This document shows positions 1 to 4,496 of a stretch of 5,505 nt of DNA, piece by piece; the stretch's first letter is position 1, and the number at the start of each line of letters is the position of its first letter. The stretch lies in NCBI GenBank assembly GCA_964556675.1, contig CAZKYN010000216.1:1-5505 (forward strand), written 5' to 3'. Below the pieces are notes generated by a model. It worked only from the letters and a program-made list of their open reading frames with translations, searched no databases and was not told where the DNA came from. The position numbers were made by a program, and so were the translations under genes. This DNA is from JBDKTK01 sp964556675 (GTDB taxonomy: Bacteria > Desulfobacterota > Syntrophia > Syntrophales > UBA4778).

Positions 1-102
1 CGTGGGCCGGCCCTTCGGCAGGCCGCCGTAGCTTATTTCCTCAAAACCCTTGATACCGGTGGGGCTTTTATCCAGGCCGGATACGCGCGATCTTCTTGCC
101 AT
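1..102 (-). CDS. KaiC-like RecA-fold ATPase, N-terminal fragment cut by window edge
   Basis: The first 34 codons read from an ATG at 102-100 to the window edge. Residues 12-33 (KSPTGIKGFEEISYGG, then LPKGRP) match the opening of KaiC-family proteins, where a PTGI-x-GFD-x-I-x-GGLP-x-GR segment comes just before the Walker A P-loop. The P-loop itself would lie outside the window. KaiC-family proteins are cytoplasmic ATPases of the RecA superfamily. They include the cyanobacterial clock protein and many non-clock signalling relatives, so a circadian role should not be assumed. A GAGG ribosome-binding sequence sits 5 bases before the ATG. The gene lies downstream of the intrinsic terminator at 192-219, so it probably has its own promoter in 103-191, but only a weak match is visible there (TTTACA at 146-141, 18-base spacer, TATCAC at 122-117). 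The family call is fairly sure; the number of KaiC domains is unknown. Confidence 0.82.
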   Translation of the reverse strand, partial: MARRSRVSGLDKSPTGIKGFEEISYGGLPKGRPT

Positions 103-191
103 TCCTACCTCGCAATGTGATAAAAATTCAGCGTGCGTATTGTAAACGAGAGGGGACAAAAAGATATCCTACAATCCCTGAAAAATCGCGG

Positions 192-219
192 AAAAAACCC
201 TTAGGGGCTCTAAGGGTTT
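192..219 (-). terminator. Rho-independent terminator of the 266-757 gene
   Basis: A perfect 10-bp stem (195-204 paired with 210-219; plus-strand arms AAACCCTTAG and CTAAGGGTTT) encloses a 5-base loop. Read on the minus strand, the hairpin runs straight into six Ts (197-192). It begins 46 bases after the stop codon of the small secreted protein and separates that gene from the KaiC-like gene. Confidence 0.88.
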
Positions 220-265
220 GGATGAGACGGTTTGCGAATTGATTGCTAAATTCCGAGTGGACGCC

Positions 266-757
266 TTAATGGTCCTTGTTTTTCAGTCCCGAAATTTCGG
301 CCGAAACGATCCAGAGCTTGACGGCGCCGCTCTTTTTGAAATACTGCAGATGGGTCACCGAACGGCCGGCCCGCCATTCATACTGCTCGGCCCAGTTATT
401 GGGGGAGTCGTCCGGGGCCGACCCGAATTTCTCGAACATCATGGATTTCAGGGTTTTCCAGTTATCGGCGCCCCGGGCCTGAATGCTGACCCCCATGAAC
501 CTGCCCTTGTAAAAATTGTATATAACGGATTCCAGCCCGATGTCCCCGATGCGCAGCTGATCGTTTGCCCTGGAGTATCTCTGCATAAAAGGGTACTCGC
601 TCAAGATTGCCAGGCCCGGTATATTGGATGCATTGTCACCCCATTTCAAGCCCCGGAAACCGGCAAGGTCCGGGGCGCCGCTGAAGTCGTCGGTAACAAA
701 CGCGAAGCAAACAGAGGCGGTCAGCAGAAACGCTAGGCAGAGGAACATTTTTTTCAT
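266..757 (-). CDS. Small secreted protein of unknown function (163 aa)
   Basis: I do not recognise a named family with certainty. Residues 1-19 form a standard Sec signal peptide: MKK, a hydrophobic core LCLAFLLTASV, and a CFA cleavage site before F20. Cys17 is not in a good lipobox, so this is probably a soluble periplasmic or secreted protein rather than a lipoprotein. The mature part of about 144 residues has no cysteines. It opens with an FRGLKWGD motif (35-41), followed by IYNFYKGRFMGVSI (79-92), a DNWKTLKSMMFEKFG helix (98-112) and a strand-rich C-terminus. The GF-x-GLKWG opening recurs in small exported proteins of unknown function in delta-proteobacteria (family memory, not searched). 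Two nearby Met codons (1 and 4) are possible starts; the first gives the better signal peptide, although only a weak GGA lies ahead of it. The gene begins 21 bases after the LuxR-type remnant and ends at the strong terminator at 192-219. Confidence 0.75.
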   Translation of the reverse strand: MKKMFLCLAFLLTASVCFAFVTDDFSGAPDLAGFRGLKWGDNASNIPGLAILSEYPFMQRYSRANDQLRIGDIGLESVIYNFYKGRFMGVSIQARGADNWKTLKSMMFEKFGSAPDDSPNNWAEQYEWRAGRSVTHLQYFKKSGAVKLWIVSAEISGLKNKDH

Positions 758-778
758 GAGATATCCGTTCCGTCCTTT

Positions 779-850
779 TTAGTTGCGCTGGACAATACCA
801 TGCTTGATCGCATATTGCACCAAGTCGGCATTCGTTTTCAAGTTCAGCAG
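779..850 (-). pseudogene. C-terminal remnant of a LuxR/NarL-type response regulator
   Basis: Twenty-three codons ending at TAA (781-779) read LLNLKTNADLVQYAIKHG followed by IVQRN. This is the hallmark end of the LuxR/FixJ helix-turn-helix domain, where the recognition helix is followed by K-L-N-L-x-[ST]-x-A-[ED]-L-V-x-Y-A-I-x-x-G-[IL]. No start codon, receiver domain or complete HTH precedes it: the intact metallo-hydrolase gene ends at 943, leaving fewer than 100 bases. Just upstream in another frame (about 896-855) the minus strand reads AVKSRHKHKNFLQAP. This loosely resembles the V-K-[ST]-H-R-x-N-I-x-x-K portion of the same domain, so there may also be a frameshift and further decay. The 23-codon match is direct; the upstream extension is tentative. 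The piece looks like the leftover of a deletion, and it is unlikely to be translated. Confidence 0.6.
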
Positions 851-897
851 GGGGCCTGAAGGAAGTTTTTGTGTTTGTGGCGGGATTTAACTGCCCC

Positions 898-932
898 GGA
901 GGCAACTGACCTGGAGAGGAACTGTTGCCCCC
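898..932 (-). repeat. Inverted repeat just downstream of the metallo-hydrolase gene
   Basis: Nine-base arms at 898-906 (GGAGGCAAC) and 924-932 (GTTGCCCCC) pair with one mismatch (a G-U in the minus-strand RNA) around a 17-base loop. It begins 10 bases after the stop of the 943-1686 gene. No T tract follows, so it is not a classical intrinsic terminator. It might stabilise the 3' end of the message or simply be chance in GC-rich sequence. Confidence 0.3.
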
Positions 933-942
933 GGTTGCTGCA

Positions 943-1686
943 TCAAACGATAAAAACGGCCCCGTCATATGCGCCCTCGCACTGGACCTTGTCGACCATT
1001 GCAAGCATATCCCTGCCCATGTGGGTCAAAACGAGGCGCCTGGCGCCGGTCTTTCCGAAATTGTCGCTGAGGGTCTTGAAATCCATGTGTCCCTTCACCT
1101 TTTTCTCGAAGAAGTACGCCTCCGCGATGAAGAGGTCGGCGTTGCGGGCGGCGCTCAAAAGGGAATCGGTCCATTCAGTGTCGCTCGAATAGGCAATTGT
1201 CTTTCCCCCGGATGTTATCCGCAGCGCGAAGGAGTTGTCGACCTGGGGATGATAGTTGACAAAGGGAATGATTTTTACATCCCCGATCTCCATCTCCCGG
1301 CCCGCCTCATATTCGCTCACTTTGAGGGAGAACCTTGTCGGGCGTCCCCAGGACCCGGGAAAGAGCGCGTCCGCGGCCTTGACCAGCATCTGCTCGATAC
1401 CGGGCGGCCCGATAACGGCGAGAGGCCTTTCCCTTTTGAACATGAGCTGGGAGCCGTTTATGAGGAACGGGATACCGCCGTAATGATCGCCGTGGAGGTG
1501 AGAGATGGCGATCAGGTCTATGCCGTTCGGGTCTGCTCCGAACCTGGCCATGCCGGTGAGAGCGCTGGCCCCGCAGTCGAGGAGCATTTGCTGTTGGCCG
1601 GTCTTGAGCAGGATGCAGCTCTGCAGGCGCCCCCCGCTCCCGAAGGCATCCCCGCTGCCAAGGAAACATACCTCAATATTGCCCAT
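943..1686 (-). CDS. Metallo-beta-lactamase-fold hydrolase, RNase Z-like subgroup
   Basis: This is a 247-residue cytoplasmic protein, with no signal peptide, that spans a complete metallo-beta-lactamase fold. It opens with the strand and loop IEVCFLGSGDAFGSGGR (4-20). The main metal motif is SHLHGDHYGG (62-71: H63, H65, D67, H68), followed by H146 (NYHP), D169 (SSDTEW) and H222 (LTHMG). All ligands for a two-metal centre are therefore present. The C-terminal layout EAYFFEKKVKGHM (189-201) then LVLTHM resembles the E-A-x-[FY] and GHS/T region of RNase Z and related phosphodiesterases. However, the long exosite arm of true tRNase Z is not evident, so tRNA 3' processing should not be assumed; a cyclic-nucleotide or other phosphodiester hydrolase is equally possible. 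The start is well fixed: AAAGGAGG (1700-1693) lies 6 bases ahead of the ATG. A candidate promoter in the 51-base gap after the VKOR gene suggests at least partly independent expression. Its substrate is unknown. Confidence 0.88.
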   Translation of the reverse strand: MGNIEVCFLGSGDAFGSGGRLQSCILLKTGQQQMLLDCGASALTGMARFGADPNGIDLIAISHLHGDHYGGIPFLINGSQLMFKRERPLAVIGPPGIEQMLVKAADALFPGSWGRPTRFSLKVSEYEAGREMEIGDVKIIPFVNYHPQVDNSFALRITSGGKTIAYSSDTEWTDSLLSAARNADLFIAEAYFFEKKVKGHMDFKTLSDNFGKTGARRLVLTHMGRDMLAMVDKVQCEGAYDGAVFIV

Positions 1687-1707
1687 ATCCGTCCTCCTTT
1701 AAAACGA

Positions 1708-1736
1708 ATTATATGAAGCGGCTCGGGTCATGTCCT
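1708..1736 (-). promoter_or_regulatory. Candidate sigma-70 promoter for the metallo-hydrolase gene
   Basis: On the minus strand a perfect TATAAT (1713-1708) follows AGGACA (1736-1731, 4 of 6 to TTGACA) with an exact 17-base spacer. Transcription would begin near 1701, about 15 bases ahead of the start codon, which overlaps the ribosome-binding site and gives a very short leader. The motif match is direct; activity is inferred. Confidence 0.5.
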
Positions 1737-1737
1737 C

Positions 1738-2187
1738 TTATCCATAGAGGGGCAGCACCGATCCCCTGAAGAACAGGGCAAAAACAACAACCCCCGCCAG
1801 GCATGCGCATATTGCGAGCCTCCGGTCCATACTCGGAAGGTTCGCCCCGAAGAGGGCCAGCAGGCATAATCCGAATACAAGGCAGTACGGGCAATACACG
1901 CCCTGGACGACCTGGAAACGGACAAGCACGGCCTCGCCCCCGAGGCCGCCTGAAAGTATAAGCGTCCGGAGCCGGCCAACCGGTTCAATGGAAAGGGACC
2001 GGGGCACAACGGCAACGGCCAGCAGCGCCGCCATGGCCGAAATCCCGACCGCCGCCAGGTCCAGTCCGAGCAATGTGCCTTTCAGGCTGGAGCAGGACGT
2101 ATCGCAGGCTTTGTAATAGACCATCAGGCCGATAGCGAACGCCGGGACAACAAGGTTGACGGCCTTTAATAAATGTTCGCGTTGCAT
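1738..2187 (-). CDS. VKOR-family membrane thiol oxidoreductase (DsbB-like role)
   Basis: This 149-residue integral membrane protein has about five hydrophobic stretches (roughly 9-25, 41-62, 74-96, 101-117 and 123-141), the size of a bare vitamin K epoxide reductase domain. Bacterial VKOR homologues re-oxidise a DsbA-like thioredoxin-fold partner and pass the electrons to quinone. The active-site pair is C99-P-Y-C102 (in VYCPYC), at the start of a membrane helix as the family requires. A second pair, C28 and C32 (CDTSC), lies in the first extracytoplasmic loop and fits the loop cysteines that shuttle disulfides to the partner. The following SSLKGTLLGLDLAAVGIS (33-50) matches the family's S-x-x-G-x-P-x-A-x-x-G-like helix. 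No thioredoxin domain is fused; the separate DsbA-like gene ends only 7 bases upstream, so the two are probably one translationally coupled unit. The ribosome-binding site is weak (GAG within the end of the upstream gene), consistent with coupling. Confidence 0.85.
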   Translation of the reverse strand: MQREHLLKAVNLVVPAFAIGLMVYYKACDTSCSSLKGTLLGLDLAAVGISAMAALLAVAVVPRSLSIEPVGRLRTLILSGGLGGEAVLVRFQVVQGVYCPYCLVFGLCLLALFGANLPSMDRRLAICACLAGVVVFALFFRGSVLPLYG

Positions 2188-2194
2188 GGTAAAC

Positions 2195-2770
2195 TCAAAT
2201 CAGGCCTTCCAGCGCTTTGGTGATTGCCGCCGCTCCGATTACCTTTTCCTTTTTGCCGTTGCGGACAATAACGCATGCAGGCGTCGTGTCGATGCCGTCC
2301 TCGCTGATCAGGGCGTTGTAGCGCTCGAAGACGGGCTTGGGGTTGAAGGCCGCGTAGCCGATCTTCCGGCCGGCAAAAAGCTCTTCAAGCTTCTCGCTGG
2401 TCGTGGATTCGAGATCGTTAGCCGCCCGGAAAAGGACGCCCCGGACGTGAATCGATTTATCGGCGCTGCTGGCGCTGTTCAGCGCATACAGGTAATACCG
2501 CGCATACAGCAGAGAGCCCCCGTGCATGGGGACATCCACAAATGTCAAGGTTATGTTTTTCTTTTTCAGGAGTTTTTTTAAAAGCGGCTCCAGCGAGGGC
2601 TCCAGCTGCCGGCAAGGCGGGCAGAGATAATCCGAGTATATCCTAACCTCAACCGGCCCGGACCCATAGGATGGAAACGGCGAATTCTGCTGGGCGTTGA
2701 GTGTGACTGCCCATGCCAGGGTTATCGCAAAAACGGCAGCTTTTGCCGTGGAGAAAAACTTCGATTTCAT
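2195..2770 (-). CDS. Secreted DsbA-like thioredoxin-fold protein (CPPC)
   Basis: This 191-residue protein has a Sec signal peptide (about 1-26, ending TLNA before QQNS) and a thioredoxin-fold domain from about 38 to the end. The opening strand PVEVRIYSDYLCPPCRQLEP carries the active site C50-P-P-C53. The T163-P164 pair (DTTPACV) is the expected cis-proline loop, and the insert between (about 85-150) is mostly helical, as in DsbA/BdbD-type proteins. The C-terminal strand pair (ACVIVRNGKKEKVIGA) is typical of the fold. One extra cysteine, C166, follows the cis-proline. It acts outside the cytoplasm, probably as a disulfide donor to exported proteins, with the adjacent VKOR protein as its re-oxidase. 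CPPC differs from the CPHC of classical DsbA, so its redox potential may differ and an isomerase or reductase role is possible. The start is supported by AAGGGAG 5 bases ahead of the ATG. No convincing promoter is visible directly upstream. Confidence 0.87.
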   Translation of the reverse strand: MKSKFFSTAKAAVFAITLAWAVTLNAQQNSPFPSYGSGPVEVRIYSDYLCPPCRQLEPSLEPLLKKLLKKKNITLTFVDVPMHGGSLLYARYYLYALNSASSADKSIHVRGVLFRAANDLESTTSEKLEELFAGRKIGYAAFNPKPVFERYNALISEDGIDTTPACVIVRNGKKEKVIGAAAITKALEGLI

Positions 2771-2794
2771 ATCTACTCCCTTCTATACTTTATG

Positions 2795-2809
2795 TCCGGC
2801 TGCGCCGGA
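2795..2809. repeat. Small perfect hairpin in the leader of the DsbA-like gene
   Basis: Six-base arms TCCGGC (2795-2800) and GCCGGA (2804-2809) pair around a 3-base loop, 25 bases upstream of the start codon of the thioredoxin-fold gene. No T tract follows on the minus strand. It may affect leader structure, or it may be a chance GC-rich palindrome. Confidence 0.3.
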
Positions 2810-2842
2810 ATCCTTTTAGCACAATCGCGATAGCCCTGTCCT

Positions 2843-2953
2843 TCATTTCTTCATCAAAGCGCGGCCGCTGTCCGGGTTCCAGAGTTCGGGCCGGAGGAGA
2901 AGGCCGTCTTAGGTGAAATCGGTTATCATGCCGTCAATTGCGAGCGTTTTCAT
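2843..2953 (-). pseudogene. Broken DsrC/TusE-like gene fragment
   Basis: An ATG at 2953-2951 overlaps the permease stop codon (ATGA) and has AAAGGA 5 bases ahead, so it is a well-placed start. It reads MKTLAIDGMITDFT, then TAA (2911-2909), then in the same frame DGLLLRPELWNPDSGRALMK before a TGA (2845-2843). Read through, this matches the N-terminus of DsrC/TusE/RspA proteins, whose pattern is G-K-x-x-x-x-D-E-D-G-[FY]-L-x-x-x-x-x-W followed by an A-[LI] helix. The TAA occupies the place of the usual Glu and would arise from GAA by one base change. The rest of the family (about 70 residues, including the C-terminal swinging arm with its Cys) is missing: the following 70 bases show no DsrC-like sequence in any frame. 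DsrC-type proteins carry sulfur as persulfides or trisulfides in the cytoplasm. The product here would be 14 residues, so it is non-functional. The family call rests on a short match. Confidence 0.6.
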
Positions 2954-3966
2954 TTGAATCCTTTAATGTTCGCTTTCTGATTATGCTTTTGGCTCCAGTT
3001 CGGCATAAAGGTCAGGATTTTAATAAAACAGATCATGACCGGCAGCTGCACGAGCGGGCCGGCTATGGCGATGGATACAGCCCCCTTGCCGCTGAAGGCC
3101 GTCATGGCCAGCGCCATGGCAATGGCGGTGTTTTTAGTCGTGGCGCCGATGGTCAGGGCTATTCGGTCCTGGTAAGGAAGCCGGAATGCCAGGCCCATAG
3201 CACTGGCAGCGACGAGCAGAAGAAGAGAAAATGATGCTGCGGGCAGGAAAACACCCAGTATGTGCCCGGCGCTCCTGACGATAAACGACGCATTGAGGAC
3301 AGAGATGATGAGCAGCATCAGAATCAGGCCGAAAACCGAAATATTCTGCAGGATCCCCTTGAGTGTATCGAATGCCGGTCTCCCGAATTTATTTACCAGG
3401 TAAGCCCTGGTAATCAGGGCAATCACTGCCGGCAGGAAAATTATCAGGAACAGATATTGTATTATCAGCCCGACGGGGACATACAGGATCTTGCCCAGCA
3501 GCAGCCAACTCCAGAACGGCACCAGGCCCAAGCTCATCAAAAGGCTGGCGCTCGATATGGTGAGAGATAAATTCACGTTGCCGTCGAGCATCCCCGTATA
3601 GGCAGGGCCCATGCCGCCGGCCGGTATCATCCCGAAGAGCAGCAGGCCGACAGTAAGTTCTGAAACTGGACCGGCGGCATAGAATTCGGTTATCCCGAAC
3701 ATCAGGGCCGGCGACACCAGGACATTGTAGAGCAGCGCCAGGGAGAAAGACAATGGCCGGGAAAATACATCGCGCAGCCTCTGCCTGCTGATTTCCAGGT
3801 AGGCAGGGAACAGCATCAGCACGCAGGCTATCGGAAGCAGCAGTTTTATTTTGGGAAGTGGATGGGCCCAGCCCATCAGGATGCCGGCCGCAAATGCGGC
3901 AAAGGAGCACGTGCCCAGGTTTTGCCTTATCAATTGAGCTGCGCGGATGATTTTCACAAAACTCAC
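2950..3966 (-). CDS. BASS/ACR3-superfamily permease
   Basis: This is a 338-residue polytopic membrane protein with about nine to ten hydrophobic helices, the usual size and shape of the bile acid:sodium symporter / arsenite ACR3 superfamily. Characteristic segments, numbered from the chosen start, are MIPAGGMGPAYTGMLDGNVN (113-132), the family's broken-helix P-x-G-G region plus G-[DN]-V-x-L-S; GATTKNTAIAMALA (274-287), the second crossover; and GPLVQLPVM (303-311), the terminal motif. The helix-4 cysteine used by true ACR3 arsenite exporters is not seen; the only cysteines are C20, C48 and C313. Arsenite export is therefore unproven, and the substrate may be an organic anion or a sulfur compound. 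The start is chosen as GTG at 3966-3964, 11 bases after the upstream stop, with AAGGA 8 bases ahead; a second GTG at 3957 is possible. The frame stays open to an ATG at 4050, but that would overlap the upstream gene by 73 bases and add a charged non-membrane leader. Confidence 0.82.
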   Translation of the reverse strand: MSFVKIIRAAQLIRQNLGTCSFAAFAAGILMGWAHPLPKIKLLLPIACVLMLFPAYLEISRQRLRDVFSRPLSFSLALLYNVLVSPALMFGITEFYAAGPVSELTVGLLLFGMIPAGGMGPAYTGMLDGNVNLSLTISSASLLMSLGLVPFWSWLLLGKILYVPVGLIIQYLFLIIFLPAVIALITRAYLVNKFGRPAFDTLKGILQNISVFGLILMLLIISVLNASFIVRSAGHILGVFLPAASFSLLLLVAASAMGLAFRLPYQDRIALTIGATTKNTAIAMALAMTAFSGKGAVSIAIAGPLVQLPVMICFIKILTFMPNWSQKHNQKANIKGFK

Positions 3967-3977
3967 CGGATGGGTCC

Positions 3978-4406
3978 TTACGCTCCTGTTTTCCTCTTTT
4001 CCAGAATGTCCGCCAGAATCTCGGCCGCCCTGCCGGTCAGCCGTTTGCATTTAATGTAATTCTCCTGCTCTCCCAGGCTCTGCAGGATGGCGGCGCAGTT
4101 GGTCGAGCCGAACTCCTGAACAAACGCTTTGCGGAACTCGGAAATAACCTGACATGCCGCGCTCAAGTCCTTGCGTTGCTCCATCCTGCCGAAAAGATAA
4201 CCCGCGGCGATAACCCCGCCGGCCAGCGCGCCGCAGAGGTCTTCATGCGACCTGCCGATGCCCCCGCAAAAGCCTGAGGCAACCTTGACCGGAAAGCCCT
4301 CTGGATTATCGGAAAAACGATCGATTATGGTCTTGGAGACCGCTTCGGAGCAGCAAAACCCGTTATAAAAATACGAAAAGGCCAAATTCCCCAGTTCAGT
4401 TTCCAT
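3978..4406 (-). CDS. Putative redox-active protein, C_GCAxxG_C_C family
   Basis: This 142-residue cytoplasmic protein has seven cysteines (C18, C19, C47, C58, C85, C104, C120). It matches the family named for its Cys pattern, usually about 140 residues. An early Cys lies in NGFCCSEAV (15-23), then VASGFCGGIGR (42-52), then the family's CGAxxG motif as C58-G-A-L-A-G63, then C104 (STNCAAI) and C120 (IKCKRL). The function is unknown; the conserved cysteines suggest redox or metal/cluster chemistry. Family members are often found beside transporter genes, which fits the permease 11 bases downstream. The doubled Cys at 18-19 and the extra C47 exceed the four conserved positions. The start is well supported by AGGAGG (4420-4415) 8 bases ahead of the ATG. 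It is the first gene of the leftward transcript and faces the LysR gene across a shared control region, so it is the likely direct target of that regulator. Confidence 0.85.
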   Translation of the reverse strand: METELGNLAFSYFYNGFCCSEAVSKTIIDRFSDNPEGFPVKVASGFCGGIGRSHEDLCGALAGGVIAAGYLFGRMEQRKDLSAACQVISEFRKAFVQEFGSTNCAAILQSLGEQENYIKCKRLTGRAAEILADILEKRKTGA

Positions 4407-4428
4407 TTTTTATACCTCCTGTTTTTTG

Positions 4429-4457
4429 TTGAAAAAAACACCTTTTCGAAATATAAA
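4429..4457 (+). promoter_or_regulatory. Candidate sigma-70 promoter of the LysR gene
   Basis: TTGAAA (4429-4434, 5 of 6) and TATAAA (4452-4457, 5 of 6) are separated by exactly 17 bases. Transcription should start near 4464, leaving a leader of about 33 bases. The -10 overlaps the left arm of the palindrome at 4454-4474, so bound regulator would block it; autorepression is the expected arrangement for this family. Confidence 0.6.
4450..4455 (-). promoter_or_regulatory. Candidate -10 element for the CGAxxG-permease operon
   Basis: The minus strand reads TATATT (5 of 6 to TATAAT) at 4455-4450, with no recognisable -35 at 16-18 bases upstream (best CTATTA or TATTAA). The palindrome occupies the -35 zone. 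A good -10 without a -35, next to a LysR-type site, is the usual design of an activator-dependent promoter. The start would fall near 4443. Confidence 0.4.
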
Positions 4458-4474
4458 TCAAATGAATTGATTTA
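4454..4474. promoter_or_regulatory. LysR-type operator palindrome
   Basis: Eight-base arms TAAATCAA and TTGATTTA form a perfect inverted repeat around a 5-base AT-rich centre. The core ATC-N9-GAT contains the T-N11-A pattern (T4458, A4470) typical of LysR-family recognition sites. It lies in the 90-base gap between the divergent genes, over the lysR -10 and at the -35 position of the opposing operon. Confidence 0.65.
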
Positions 4475-4496
4475 ATAGAAATCATCATTCAGGATT

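Noticed and set aside
117..146. Possible promoter for the KaiC-like gene (TTTACA, 18-base spacer, TATCAC)
   Set aside because: The -10 is poor and the start site would fall inside the ribosome-binding sequence; it is mentioned only in the gene entry.
218..736. Plus-strand open frame of 172 codons opposite the small secreted protein
   Set aside because: It starts at the edge of the minus-strand terminator hairpin, has no ribosome-binding site or recognisable domain, and mirrors a gene with a clear signal peptide and terminator.
925..1716. Long plus-strand open frame (263 codons) opposite the metallo-hydrolase
   Set aside because: It is antisense to a gene with full catalytic motifs and a strong ribosome-binding site; its composition is what is expected from the reverse of GC-rich codons.
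2790..2880. Minus-strand open stretch reading RFDEEMKDRAIAIVLKGF before a stop at 2792-2790, loosely like an IS3-type transposase OrfA start
   Set aside because: It is too short, has no ribosome-binding site or following HTH, and overlaps the DsrC-like remnant in another frame; the resemblance could be chance.
2909..2911. Recoding of the in-frame stop in the DsrC-like fragment
   Set aside because: The codon is TAA, not TGA or TAG, so selenocysteine or pyrrolysine insertion does not apply, and the downstream frame also ends early.
3967..4050. Upstream extension of the permease to an ATG at 4050
   Set aside because: It would overlap the well-supported CGAxxG gene by 73 bases and add a charged, non-family N-terminus, whereas a GTG at 3966 has a suitable ribosome-binding sequence.
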